DNA from: Halomonas sp. SpR8
Lineage (GTDB): Bacteria > Pseudomonadota > Gammaproteobacteria > Pseudomonadales > Halomonadaceae
Reading direction: 5' to 3'
DNA length: 64,000 bases
Assembly (NCBI RefSeq): GCF_031010195.1
Contig: NZ_JAUAMC010000012.1
Location: 1-64,000, forward strand
In this document: in pieces, positions 45,143-54,137 of the stretch
Layout: every line of letters starts with the position of its first letter
How positions within the stretch are numbered: position 1 is the first letter of the stretch
Program-made: the position numbers and the translations under genes
The notes under the pieces: model-generated
The model's database searches: none
Told to the model about the DNA's origin: nothing
The model's input: only the letters and a program-made list of their open reading frames with translations

Positions 45143-45721
45143 GCCATCCCATCAAACATCGCATCACGCGCAGACAAAGCCTTACGCTCATGGGTGCCTC
45201 GCTCGCCGCCATGATGCCCAAGCGCACTTCTGCTTGCCAACACCGGCGGGATCCACCGGAAGACCTTTGCAGGGAGTGACAAAAAGCTGCCCGTGATTGG
45301 CATGGGTACCTGGCGCACATTCAACGTTGGTAGTGACCCGAAGTTGCTCGATGCGCGTACCGAGGTGGTTAAAGCATTTTTCGAGCATGGCGGCAGCCTG
45401 ATCAAGAACCTCAAACGCCGTAACGCGCCATTGCCTGAATGGGCGAAGACGGAATGCGGCTGCGACACCTGGGCGGATTTTCTGCTGAAGTTTATCGTCA
45501 GTCACCCGGCCATCACCTGCGCGATACCTGCCACCACTCAGGTCGAGCACATGCACGAGAACATGCGCGCCGGCCACACCCCCATGCCCTCGCCCGACGC
45601 CCGGCAGCGGATGGCCACCTATAGGGGCTACGTTGGTTACGCTTTCATCGCCCAGGCTGTGCTACTGGTAGTGATTGCGCTGGTTGGGCTAGCCTGGAAA
45701 AGCCTCCAATCCAAGCATTAG
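45139..45721 (+). pseudogene. Remnant of a Tat-exported aldo/keto reductase with large internal deletion
   Basis: It begins with a Tat-like signal (RRQSLTLMGASLAAMM) from the ATG at 45139. A frameshift near 45230-45280 leads to the true continuation KKLPVIGMGTWRTFNVGSDP...VKAFFEHGGSLI. That is followed directly by the C-terminal part ...APLPEWAKTECG...FLLKFIVSHPAITCAIPATT and a terminal membrane segment. The central barrel with the active-site Asp, Tyr, Lys and His (normally after GGxxIDSSPMYG) is missing. The frame from 45293 to the stop could still be translated, but would lack the active site. Confidence 0.8.
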
Positions 45722-45869
45722 CACGCACACGGATAATACTGACGTTGCGAAGCAGTTATTTTTAAATATTCTAACCTTCCACTAAAGACATGTTATAACA
45801 TAATTAAAAATAAGAAAATAATGCAAATTTTAAACATCTACCTGATCACTAAACTAAGGCCCCAATGCC

Positions 45870-48068
45870 ATGACAAAAAAAAGAGCCCTCGTGCCTAGCG
45901 ACTCACCACACGGTCTTTTGTTAACCAAGTCACCATCATCAAGCCTGCTTAGGCTGTCACTCATCGGCACCGCATTAGGCTTTGTTTGCTGGGCTGGCGC
46001 TGCTAAAGCCGACCCGAACGAGTCCAGTCGTGTTTTCAACGCCTTGCCGCCCATTACAGTAAACGCTTATAGAGAAGCCACTACAGAAGGAAGCGGCCGC
46101 TACACCGCGCCGGTGCTAACGGTAGGCAGCAAGAGCGCCGTATCTGTCATGGAAATACCCCATTCAGTCAGTGTGATTACTCAGCAAAGAATCGGAGATC
46201 AAAACCTGCAAAGCGTCGAGGAGGCGCTGGAACAGGTCACTGGAGTGACGGTAACCCCCTGGAACGGAGCCACATCTCAAATTAGGTCACGCGGCTATTT
46301 TCTAGAGCCAAGCTACGATGGCGTACCCGCCTTTGGCGGGTTGAACGCCACCCAACAGTACGACCTAGCGATGTTTGATCGAGTAGAGGTTCTTCGTGGG
46401 CCAGCGGGCTTGTTTCAAGGTTCGGGCCAGCCCGGCGGCACCGTCAATTTTGTTCGCAAGCGTGCGCCCAGTGAAGCGCAGGCTAGCGCGGCGCTCACGT
46501 ATGGCTCATGGAATAATCAGCGGGCCGAGCTGGATGTTGGCGCACCGCTTGATACGGCAGGTGATCTGCGAGGTAGAATCGTGGTTTCAGGTCAAGATCG
46601 TGAATTTTTCTACGATGGTGCCGATGCCCAAAAGTACTTTTTCTACGGCACGTTGGATTATGATATTACTCCGTCAACGACTCTCTCGTTTTATGCAGCC
46701 ACCCAAGACAGTGAGACCAGCCCTTTCTCCGGGCTGCCCGCCTATACCGATGGCCGACTCCTCGATGTATCCAGATCCACCAACCCCACACCCTCTTGGG
46801 CTACCTACGATACCCAAATGACAACCTTTGGCCTTGAGGGTGCACACTACCTAAGCAACGGTTGGACTCTCAAGGCGTTAGTGGGCCACTCCCAAAGTGA
46901 CTGGTATCTAAATGACGCCTACCCGAGCACGGGTGTCGACCCCGATACAGGCAATATAGCCAGATATACGCGTCGGGGGTGGGATGACGAGTCAAGACGG
47001 GAATCGCTGGATATCTTCGCCACGGGCCCCTTTGCTCTACTCGGGAGAGACCATGAAGCAACGCTCGGTTTCAACTACGAACGCTATAGTGGCGAAACGC
47101 TTTATGGCGCCTACTCCACCGTTGAGGACATTCCCCTTGGGCGGCCAGACCTTGTGCCTGAGAACAGTGTCAGACCCTACAATAGGGGCTGGGAGTACGA
47201 GACCGAACAACAGGGTATTTACTCTCAGTTGCGGCTTTCTCCCATTGATCGTCTCACCGTCGTGATAGGGGGCCGCCTCAGTAACTTTACCGACTCCGGT
47301 CGATACGTTTCTCCTTCACCCCCCACGGAATGGGAAACAAGCGGCCGCGAAAGAGACACCTTCACCCCTTCAGGCGGCCTGATCTATCAAATCAGCCCAC
47401 AGCTTGTCGCCTACACCAGTTATGCCGATATCTTTATGCCCCAGTCTCAAACCACGGTTACCGGAGAGACGCTAGAGCCACGCGTAGGCAAGCAAGTTGA
47501 ACTGGGAATCAAAGGTCAGTTGAACGAATCCCAGTTGCAGTATAGTGCTGCGATTTTTCGTACTCAGGACGTGAATCGCGCCTACCGTGACCTCGATAAT
47601 CCTGGCTCATTTCTGGCAGCGGGCGAAGTCGTCGTGGAAGGGGCCGAGATTGAAATCAGCGGAAGTCCAATGGCGAACCTCAACCTGACAGCTGGTTATA
47701 CGTACCTGACTAGTCAGTATGAAGTCGACCAGAACAGGAACGGAGAGCAATTTTCATTGTTCGAGCCAGAGCACTCACTCAAACTATACGGCACTTACCG
47801 ACCGGGTGGCTCACCCTGGCGAATCAGTACTGGCATGATCGCCAACTCAGCGATTGACGGTACCGGCGAAGAAGGTGTTCGGGAAGGGAGTGGTTACGCG
47901 ATCTTTAATGCCCAACTGGGTTACGATTTCACCTCCCATACCAGTGTGGCATTAGCGGTAAACAACCTGACAGACCGCCATTACTATGCCCGTATTGGTG
48001 GGATGAACAGCTACAACACCTATGGCGATCCCCGCAGTGTAGCGGTTAGTTTAAGAGCCAGATTCTAA
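45870..48068 (+). CDS. TonB-dependent siderophore receptor (outer membrane)
   Basis: The 732-residue protein has an N-terminal export signal, here with a long n-region, and a hydrophobic part ending ...AGAAKA. A plug domain (EIPHSVSVITQQRIGDQNLQ ... VEVLRGPAGLFQGSGQPGGTVNFVRKR) and a 22-strand barrel ending in Phe (SVAVSLRARF) follow, the FpvA/FhuA-type arrangement. It imports a ferric siderophore with TonB energy. No siderophore synthesis, ABC transport or regulator gene is beside it. The AT-rich 148 bases upstream contain no convincing Fur box. Confidence 0.93.
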   Translation: MTKKRALVPSDSPHGLLLTKSPSSSLLRLSLIGTALGFVCWAGAAKADPNESSRVFNALPPITVNAYREATTEGSGRYTAPVLTVGSKSAVSVMEIPHSVSVITQQRIGDQNLQSVEEALEQVTGVTVTPWNGATSQIRSRGYFLEPSYDGVPAFGGLNATQQYDLAMFDRVEVLRGPAGLFQGSGQPGGTVNFVRKRAPSEAQASAALTYGSWNNQRAELDVGAPLDTAGDLRGRIVVSGQDREFFYDGADAQKYFFYGTLDYDITPSTTLSFYAATQDSETSPFSGLPAYTDGRLLDVSRSTNPTPSWATYDTQMTTFGLEGAHYLSNGWTLKALVGHSQSDWYLNDAYPSTGVDPDTGNIARYTRRGWDDESRRESLDIFATGPFALLGRDHEATLGFNYERYSGETLYGAYSTVEDIPLGRPDLVPENSVRPYNRGWEYETEQQGIYSQLRLSPIDRLTVVIGGRLSNFTDSGRYVSPSPPTEWETSGRERDTFTPSGGLIYQISPQLVAYTSYADIFMPQSQTTVTGETLEPRVGKQVELGIKGQLNESQLQYSAAIFRTQDVNRAYRDLDNPGSFLAAGEVVVEGAEIEISGSPMANLNLTAGYTYLTSQYEVDQNRNGEQFSLFEPEHSLKLYGTYRPGGSPWRISTGMIANSAIDGTGEEGVREGSGYAIFNAQLGYDFTSHTSVALAVNNLTDRHYYARIGGMNSYNTYGDPRSVAVSLRARF

Positions 48069-48391
48069 TACTCTTATTCTGCTGCATCTCGGCTGTAGGC
48101 ATATCGCTTTAAAAAATCCTGCAGCCGAAAGCTAAGCAAGACCTTTAATGAAAGAAGTGCTTCCTACTAGCTTTAGGCTCACCAATTACTGAGCCAATAA
48201 TGAACTTGGCAAGCATTAACCACCTATCCTTGAAAGGTAGGCACCACCGCTCCCGTTTACCACGCTAGCTCGGCACCTTGCAATTGGCGCTCTGCTTGAT
48301 AAGGGTTAGGTGCCAGGATATGGTCCGTCGCTGCTATCCTGGGGTACTGACGAATGCTCTTATTGCTCGATCCAAAGGTGCTCTTTTTTCG
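48069..48391. other. 323-base region after the TonB receptor, with one hairpin
   Basis: TCGGCTGTAGG (48089-48099) can pair with CCTGCAGCCGA (48118-48128) through one G-T pair, 20 bases after the receptor stop. It lacks a T-run, so it is a possible but weak terminator. No gene is seen in the rest. Confidence 0.45.
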
Positions 48392-48477
48392 AGCTAGACG
48401 TGGATTTTTCAGACTGGATGGTCGATGTGATTGAGGAAGGCTTCGATGCCATTATTCTCACCAGGGAGCCAGCCGAC
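48392..48477 (+). pseudogene. Fragment of a LysR gene, homologous to 58751-58836
   Basis: About 80 bases match the LysR gene at 58393-59280 with roughly nine differences, starting AGCTAGACGTGGATTTTTCA in both. The plus strand encodes LDVDFSDWMVDVIEEGFDAI against LDVDFSDRMVDVIEEGFDAV in the intact protein. No homology is seen before 48392, and the match ends where an IS-transposase fragment begins on the other strand. Confidence 0.85.
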
Positions 48478-48691
48478 CTGTCGCGTCATTACGATACTTG
48501 GGATGGAAAACCGATAAGTCGAGCTTGTGCTTGATCAGATAGTGCACAGCGTTTTCAAAGGTACCTGACTGGAGCTGATCTTGGTAGTTGATCACCGCCA
48601 TGGCTTTCTGATTGTGATAGCAGTAGAAGGTATATACATCTTTCACTTTTTTGGCGCACTGAGCGCAGATGTGAGGCTTGAGCATCAACAA
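48477..48691 (-). mobile_element. N-terminal fragment of an IS transposase (DUF772/IS1182-like)
   Basis: The minus strand reads ...CYHNQKAMAVINYQDQLQSG, TFENAVHYLIKHKLDLSVFH and PKYRNDATG. This is the typical start of IS1182/DUF772-type transposases (xGTFExALxYLIxxxLDLSxFxxxYxNDxTG). After NDATG the sequence leaves the family and enters the LysR fragment. The catalytic part is missing. Confidence 0.6.
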
Positions 48692-48763
48692 ACTTCAACC
48701 TGGCCGAATGGATTTGTGCAAAGTCGACATACCCTTGCATCCTGAAAAAATCGATGATTCTGC

Positions 48764-48827
48764 CCCTATTGATTCCTGACCCTATTGATTCCTGACCCTA
48801 TTGATTCCTGACCCTATTAATTCATGG
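48764..48827. repeat. Tandem repeat of a 16-base unit at the 3' end of a LysR gene
   Basis: CCCTATTGATTCCTGA occurs three times without change at 48764-48779, 48780-48795 and 48796-48811. A degenerate fourth copy (CCCTATTAATTCATGG, 48812-48827) contains the stop codon of the LysR gene at 48817. The minus strand reads TCAGGAATCAATAGGG repeats. It lies between that gene and the IS transposase fragment. Confidence 0.9.
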
Positions 48828-49716
48828 AAACCACGTCCCGCAGTGCATTCTTGAAGTGCGTGAAGGCGGATGTTGGCTGTCGACGACTCGGATAGTAGAG
48901 GTAGTAACCAGCAAACGGCTCACACCATTCTTCTAGCACGCGTACCAGCGTACCAGAAGCGATTTGCCTGCCAACAATGTCCTCAAGGATGTATGCAAAG
49001 CCGTACCCCTCGGTTGCTGCGGCAACCATCAAATCGCTGTCGTTGAAAATCGGACCTCGACCAGGCTTGACTGTGAGGTCGCGTCCATCCTTTTCGAAAT
49101 CCCAAGGCGATAACTCGCCGCTGCGATTTCTGAAGCTGATGCAGGAATGCTGGGAAAGTTCGGAAGGTGTTTTCGGTGTGCCGTATCGTGATAGATAAGA
49201 AGGCGCGGCGACAACAGCGATCCGCATCCGTGGGCCAATTGGCAGTGCCACCATATCGTTCTCAAGCCTTTCGCCCAGTCGGATGCCAGCGTCAAATCTG
49301 CCCGCGATGAGATCCACGAAGTCGTTTTCGACAGAGACCTCGATTTCAATACCCGGATGCTGTCGAATTAAAGAACTCAGCGCTGGCCAGAGAATCGTGT
49401 CGGCCGCGTGTTTTCCAGCACTCACCCTGACAGTACCGGTCGGTTCATCGCGCAGGCTGGCGAGCAACTTGATTTCGTTGGCCACCTCGTCGAGTGCGGG
49501 CGAAAGTTTTGTCAGCAGACGGGCGCCGGCATGCGTAGGTGAAACGCTGCGCGTCGTACGCGCCAGAAGCCTAATTCCAATTTCTTCCTCCAACCGCTTA
49601 AGCGTTTGGCTGAGCGCCGACTGAGTAACGCCCAGTCTCTTAGCTGCGCGCGTAAAACTGCCTTCAGCAGCGATAATTCGGAAAATTTCCAGATCGCCGA
49701 GCAGGCTTGGGCGCAT
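48817..49716 (-). CDS. LysR-family regulator divergent from an SDR gene
   Basis: The 299-residue protein has an HTH (FTRAAKRLGVTQSALSQTLK, then RLEEEIGIRLLARTTRSVSPT) and a CrgA-like effector domain (DAGIRLGERLENDMVALPIG). The start at 49716 has AGGAG 9 bases upstream and matches the family N-terminus. It is divergent from the SDR at 49815, 98 bases apart. The stop codon falls in the tandem repeat at 48764-48827, so the extreme C-terminus may be altered. Confidence 0.88.
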   Translation of the reverse strand: MRPSLLGDLEIFRIIAAEGSFTRAAKRLGVTQSALSQTLKRLEEEIGIRLLARTTRSVSPTHAGARLLTKLSPALDEVANEIKLLASLRDEPTGTVRVSAGKHAADTILWPALSSLIRQHPGIEIEVSVENDFVDLIAGRFDAGIRLGERLENDMVALPIGPRMRIAVVAAPSYLSRYGTPKTPSELSQHSCISFRNRSGELSPWDFEKDGRDLTVKPGRGPIFNDSDLMVAAATEGYGFAYILEDIVGRQIASGTLVRVLEEWCEPFAGYYLYYPSRRQPTSAFTHFKNALRDVVSMN

Positions 49717-49814
49717 TCGTAAGCTCTCCTTATAGACCCTATAATTAATAAGCAGATTATCATAATTCATTAGCACATATACTATGTAACAACATTTCAG
49801 ATAAGGAACCACTT

Positions 49815-50636
49815 ATGGCTAAAAACTGGCTCGTCACTGGTGCAAGCCGTGGATTAGGTATGGAGATCGCCCGTGCGGCACTTGCGGCTGGTGAAACTGT
49901 CGTCGCTACGGCTCGATCTGCAAACGACGTTACGGAAGCACTCGGAGTAAGCAGCGGACTTCACGCGCTGGCGCTCGATATTACGGACGAAGGTTCGGCC
50001 GTAGCCGTGGCGCAGGAGGCAGTGGATCGGCTTGGCACGATCGACGTGTTGGTCAACAACGCTGGCCAAGCACAGCTCGGTTGGTTCGAGACGATCAGCA
50101 GCGCACAAGTGCGGCGCCAGTTCGAGGTGAATGTCTTCGGCACGATGAACGTAACCCGTGCTGTGACCCCACACATGCGTGCGCGCCAGTCAGGACTCAT
50201 CATCACCATCTCCTCCGTTAACGGGCTGCTCGCAAACCCAGGAGGATCGATCTACGCATCGTCAAAATTTGCAATTGAGGGCTGGATCGAGGGATTTGCA
50301 CAGGAGCTGGCACCCCTTAATATCCAATCGATGGTGGTTGAGCCGGGAATGTTGCGTACTGACTTCCTTGACGACAAATCAGCCGCGCACGGTGATATCG
50401 AAGTTCTAGATTATGCAGAAGCGACCCGGCAGTTTCGCTCGTTCATCTCGGCCGCCAATCATAACCAGCCTGGTGACCCGGCCACGCTCGCAGAACGAAT
50501 AGTCACCCTCGGCATGTCGAACAAGCCGCCCGTCCGTTTTGTCTTTGGTGACGATGCACAGGAGTGGGCCACCGAAAAGGTAAATCGTCTCAAAATGGAG
50601 ATCGAACAGTCGGTTGATATCGCGAACGGAAATTAA
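49815..50636 (+). CDS. Short-chain dehydrogenase/reductase (SDR)
   Basis: The 273-residue classical SDR has GASRGLG, NNAG in VLVNNAGQAQLG, catalytic Ser in ITISSVNG, and YASSKFA with Tyr and Lys. The ATARS after the second strand suggests NADP(H). Such SDRs controlled by a divergent LysR are common in detoxification modules. The 204 bases after it hold a short frame that I do not recognise as a gene. Confidence 0.9.
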   Translation: MAKNWLVTGASRGLGMEIARAALAAGETVVATARSANDVTEALGVSSGLHALALDITDEGSAVAVAQEAVDRLGTIDVLVNNAGQAQLGWFETISSAQVRRQFEVNVFGTMNVTRAVTPHMRARQSGLIITISSVNGLLANPGGSIYASSKFAIEGWIEGFAQELAPLNIQSMVVEPGMLRTDFLDDKSAAHGDIEVLDYAEATRQFRSFISAANHNQPGDPATLAERIVTLGMSNKPPVRFVFGDDAQEWATEKVNRLKMEIEQSVDIANGN

Positions 50637-50840
50637 ATCAGTGGAGTCATTGTTTTTTTGACCGTGCCATTCAGCCGGATCCAGAGATTCAAGGACGAAT
50701 CCAAATGGCTCACCGGCATGTCCGTTGCGATGTTTAGTAACGGTCCAATCCCCTTAAGTCCGACAGACTCCTGGTCTTTTGAGCGTTGGGACACCCGCAA
50801 AATCATTGCCCTGACATACCCTCTCGGGCCGTTTGTTACT

Positions 50841-51440
50841 TCAGGCGCCGTAACGCATGCCATCGACCAGCAGAGTCACCATACGGCGTGCATAGTCGAT
50901 GCGGTCTTCCCGGGCCGACAGGCAGAGGTTGCCAACAGCACGCAGCAGTTCATCCGGGTCGATGTCCCCCCGTACTTGCCCGGCCGCGACGGCCGCATCA
51001 AGCAGCGACTGCAAAGCCGGTCGCAGCTTGGCATCGAAGTAGGCTGGCAAGGCATTGTAGGCCGGATCACCCGAGTGCAGGGCGCTGGCCAGACCGCGTT
51101 TGGTCACGATGAAATCGGTGTAGCGCTGCACCCAGTGCGCCAGTGCATCGGCGGGCGGGTACTGAGCGGCCAATTGCGGAGCGGACTCGGCACAGGCGTC
51201 GACCTGCTGGCGGAAGACGGCAACGATCAAATCCGAACGTTGCGGGAAATGCCGGTAGAGGGTGCCGACGCCGATACCGGCCCGACGGGCGATTTCCCGC
51301 ACTGGAGCTTCCACACCCGTCGTCGCAAACACCTCCAGCGTAGCCGCCAGGATGGCATCAATACTGCGTTTGGCATCGGCGCGAACGGGTCGCATTGCCG
51401 ATGTTTGCTGGTCTTCGGGCCCGGATTCACTCACGTTCAC
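50841..51440 (-). CDS. TetR-family repressor
   Basis: The 199-residue protein has an N-terminal HTH (AILAATLEVFATTGVEAPVR, EIARRAGIGVGTLYRHFPQR) and a TetR C-terminal ligand domain with the pattern of the SbtR/YbiH-like group. It is divergent from an aldo/keto reductase; three near-identical palindromes lie between them and are its likely operators. Confidence 0.92.
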   Translation of the reverse strand: MNVSESGPEDQQTSAMRPVRADAKRSIDAILAATLEVFATTGVEAPVREIARRAGIGVGTLYRHFPQRSDLIVAVFRQQVDACAESAPQLAAQYPPADALAHWVQRYTDFIVTKRGLASALHSGDPAYNALPAYFDAKLRPALQSLLDAAVAAGQVRGDIDPDELLRAVGNLCLSAREDRIDYARRMVTLLVDGMRYGA

Positions 51441-51474
51441 CTCTCCTCAAATAATGGGCCCAGCCTAGCAAAAT

Positions 51475-51541
51475 ACGGAACACCGATCCACTTAATTGAC
51501 AAGCGGAACATTGATCCGCATTATTCGGAACATTGATCCGC
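51475..51541. promoter_or_regulatory. Three copies of a 17-base TetR-type operator
   Basis: GCGGAACATTGATCCGC (51503-51519) is an inverted repeat with seven of eight pairs matching. TCGGAACATTGATCCGC (51525-51541) differs at one base. ACGGAACACCGATCCAC (51475-51491) is a more diverged third copy. Centre-to-centre distances are 28 and 22 bases. They cover the promoter region between the TetR gene and the aldo/keto reductase. Confidence 0.88.
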
Positions 51542-51594
51542 TTAGTATTTATTGGCGGCTCAATTCTCTTCCCACTCCAGTCAGGAACTGAATC

Positions 51595-52623
51595 ATGAAC
51601 TATCGCAATCTAGGTAAGACCGGCATTAAGGTGAGCCCCTACGCCCTCGGGACCATGATGTTTGGTGCTGTCGGCAACCCCGACCACGACGACGCCATCC
51701 GGATCATTCACCGGGCCCTCGATGCTGGCATCAACTTTATCGATACGGCCGATTTTTACAGCCAGGGCGAATCGGAACAGATCGTCGGCAAGGCGTTGCA
51801 GGGCCGACGCGACAAGGTGGTACTGACCACCAAGGCGCATCTGCCCATGGGCGAAGACCCCAACCAGCAGGGCAATTCGCGCCGCTGGCTGACCAAGGCA
51901 CTGGACGACTCGCTGCACCGCCTGCAGACCGACTACATCGATGTTTATATGGTGCACCGGCCGTCACCGGAAACGGATATCGAAGAAACCCTCTCGGCCC
52001 TGACCGATCTGATGCGTGCCGGCAAAATCCGCGCGATTGGCAGCTCCACTTTTCCGGCCTCGCACATCGTCGAAGCCCAGTGGGTAGCCGAACGCCGCAA
52101 TCTCGCCCGGGTTCGGGTTGAACAACCGTCCTATTCCATTCTCAATCGCAACATTGAACGCGAAGTGCTGCCGGTCTGTGAACAGTACGGCATGGGTACC
52201 ATGATCTGGAGCCCCTTGCACATGGGCATGCTGACTGGCCGCATCCGCAAAAACCAACCGGCCGACTCCAAACGCGCCAGGCGTTTACCGCACTTCTATG
52301 GAAACGAGCAAAAACTGGACGCCGTTGAACAACTGGTAACGCTGGCACAGGAAGTGGGCCTGTCGCTGACGCATCTAGCCATGGCCTTCGCCATCGCTCA
52401 CCCGGCAGTAACAGCAGCCAACCTGGGACCACGCACCCAGGCACAACTTGATGATTTGCTGGCCGGTGCCAACATCGAACTCAGTGACGAATTGCTTGAT
52501 CGTATTGATGCCATCGTCCCGCCCGGCAGCGATGTCGGCCCGCTGCACGCCCCCTACCAGCCACCGGCGCTCGACAATCCCAGACTCAGACGCCGACGCG
52601 CAGACGAACGCAGCGCCGCCTGA
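51595..52623 (+). CDS. Aldo/keto reductase under TetR control
   Basis: The 342-residue protein starts MNYRNLGKTGIKVSPYALGT. The tetrad is Asp in FIDTADFYSQG with the Tyr, Lys in VVLTTKAHLP and His in VYMVHRPSP. It is of the YajO/Tas-like AKR group (340-350 residues). It reduces aldehydes or ketones with NADPH. Its promoter region carries three TetR-type operators. A hairpin follows the stop. Confidence 0.92.
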   Translation: MNYRNLGKTGIKVSPYALGTMMFGAVGNPDHDDAIRIIHRALDAGINFIDTADFYSQGESEQIVGKALQGRRDKVVLTTKAHLPMGEDPNQQGNSRRWLTKALDDSLHRLQTDYIDVYMVHRPSPETDIEETLSALTDLMRAGKIRAIGSSTFPASHIVEAQWVAERRNLARVRVEQPSYSILNRNIEREVLPVCEQYGMGTMIWSPLHMGMLTGRIRKNQPADSKRARRLPHFYGNEQKLDAVEQLVTLAQEVGLSLTHLAMAFAIAHPAVTAANLGPRTQAQLDDLLAGANIELSDELLDRIDAIVPPGSDVGPLHAPYQPPALDNPRLRRRRADERSAA

Positions 52624-52633
52624 CCGACACACG

Positions 52634-52672
52634 GCTGAAGCTCGCCCCGGGCTTCAGCACCGGTTTCTTTTC
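52634..52672 (+). terminator. Terminator hairpin after the TetR-controlled aldo/keto reductase
   Basis: GCTGAAGC (52634-52641) pairs with GCTTCAGC (52651-52658) around a CG-rich loop, followed by a stretch with GTTTCTTTTC. It starts 11 bases after the stop codon. Confidence 0.65.
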
Positions 52673-52704
52673 AACAACAGATGGATAAACAGATGATAGT
52701 CGTT

Positions 52705-53886
52705 TTATCCGAGCTTCGATCGCGCCCACCCCGTCGCCGGTGCCCGCTCGATAAACCGCTGCGCTATCAACTGGTGCGCTTCCGGACCGGGGTGCAACGC
52801 ATCCGGCAGCGGCCAGCGCTGATAATCGTCCGGACCATAAAGCTCGCAACCATCGAGATAGAACAGATGTTTGTCAGTGCTCATCCGCCGGTGGATCAAC
52901 CCGGCCAACTGAGCACGGATCGATTGCAAGGTCAGCTTGCCGGTCGCGCTGTCCTCATCGTTGCCCGTCGCCTGAAAGCGAATCTGACCCTGCGCCAGCG
53001 CCTGGACGTCGAACGCGCCCGGCCCCGGTGTGGTTTCGTGAATCGGGCAATACAGCGGTGATATCACCAACAGTGGCGTATCCGGTTGCCGGTCACGGAT
53101 CACATCCAGGAACCCCAGCACCGCAGGCCCAAAGGCACGCGCCCGCATCACATCGCTATTCACCAGGTTTATACCCAGCTTCAAACTGATCAGGTCGGCT
53201 TCGCTCTGGCCAATTACCCGGGCGATAAAGGGGTCCAGTAAAGCACTGCCGCTGAAACCGAGATTGACCAGATCAAGCCCGGTCTGCATTGCCACTTGCG
53301 CCGTCCAGATGCCCGCGGCACTGGCGGCATTGGAACCCTGGCTGATGGAGCTGCCATAATGCACCCAGGAGGGTTGGTCAGATTCTGCATCGGCCAGCAA
53401 TTCAGCATCGCTGCGCAGATCGAACAGTTCAACGGTTTCGTTGTACGGCAGCCAGATCTCGACCTTCTTATCGCCCTCTGGCAAATCATCAAAACGCACT
53501 ATGCTGATGTCACCGCCTTGCTGATGAGTCTTGCCGCTGTGTAGATCAAAACTGATTTCCGCGGCACTCTTGGGTGTCACCAGAGAATAGGGTTGCCCGT
53601 CGACACACAACTCAAACTGCCCCTCGGGCCGGCGCGGCATCCCTACATAACCAAAACGAGTGACCCGGGTGCCCAGTTCCATCCAACTGGCACGGGTACG
53701 CAGTGTCAGGCGCACACCGGCTGGCTGGGATTCGGCCATGGCAAGGCCCGGGTCGGAATAATAATGGCGCGCCCAGGCTGGCAAGCGATGCGGCACCAGA
53801 GCCTCACCACGATGCTCAATATCAGCGGCGCCTTTGATAAAGGCGGGTTGCATGGGGGTAGCCCAATCGGCAGAAGACGTTGTCAT
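52705..53886 (-). CDS. SGNH/GDSL-type esterase with N-terminal beta domain
   Basis: The 393-residue protein has a beta-rich N-terminal domain (about 1-170) followed by an SGNH hydrolase domain. Block I is HYGSSISQGSNA (nucleophile Ser), block II LGFSGSA (Gly), block III LKLGINLVN (Asn) and block V DALHPGPEAH (Asp-x-x-His). No signal peptide is seen. The arrangement matches the GDSL-like group with a GxDLY-type N-terminal domain, acting on acyl esters of sugars or similar. It converges on the aldo/keto reductase gene. Confidence 0.82.
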   Translation of the reverse strand: MTTSSADWATPMQPAFIKGAADIEHRGEALVPHRLPAWARHYYSDPGLAMAESQPAGVRLTLRTRASWMELGTRVTRFGYVGMPRRPEGQFELCVDGQPYSLVTPKSAAEISFDLHSGKTHQQGGDISIVRFDDLPEGDKKVEIWLPYNETVELFDLRSDAELLADAESDQPSWVHYGSSISQGSNAASAAGIWTAQVAMQTGLDLVNLGFSGSALLDPFIARVIGQSEADLISLKLGINLVNSDVMRARAFGPAVLGFLDVIRDRQPDTPLLVISPLYCPIHETTPGPGAFDVQALAQGQIRFQATGNDEDSATGKLTLQSIRAQLAGLIHRRMSTDKHLFYLDGCELYGPDDYQRWPLPDALHPGPEAHQLIAQRFIERAPATGWARSKLG

Positions 53887-53966
53887 CTTGACTCCAAAGC
53901 GAGGTTTGAACGTGAAATCAGACGGCCGGCCAGTGGCGTAACGTCTGGGCGATTGCGTCCAGGAAA

Positions 53967-54137
53967 CTATAACCTCTTCACTTTTGTGAGCATTCGCTCA
54001 GTTTGCGCGACGTCAATGTGCGGCTGCCGGGCCAGGTATTTCGCTGACCCCAGATCGCCAGTATAGGTTTTAAAGATCGACGCGTTATCCTCGGGCCTGT
54101 GGTAGCGCAACCCCAGCCGTTCTGAAGCAGTGTTCAT
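53967..54137 (-). pseudogene. N-terminal remnant of a GNAT acetyltransferase gene
   Basis: A 56-residue frame from the ATG at 54137 reads SERLGLRYHRPEDNASIFKT ... KYLARQPHIDVAQTERML and then stops at 53967. This is the first third of a RimJ-type GNAT (TERLxLRxxxxED ... YLxxxPhxsxeqTexml). The acetyl-CoA-binding part is absent. It overlaps the stop of the complete GNAT gene at 54134 by 4 bases. Confidence 0.7.

Noticed and set aside
45722-45869. Fur box before the TonB-dependent receptor
   Set aside because: The region is AT-rich but no 19-base stretch gives a convincing match to the Fur consensus.
50637-50840. Short minus-strand frame after the SDR gene
   Set aside because: It reads fairly protein-like but has no recognisable family, a poor start and no context; not supported as a gene.
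50658-51536. Plus-strand frame of 292 codons across the TetR gene
   Set aside because: It is antisense to a clear TetR gene and its operators; the protein text has no recognisable domain.
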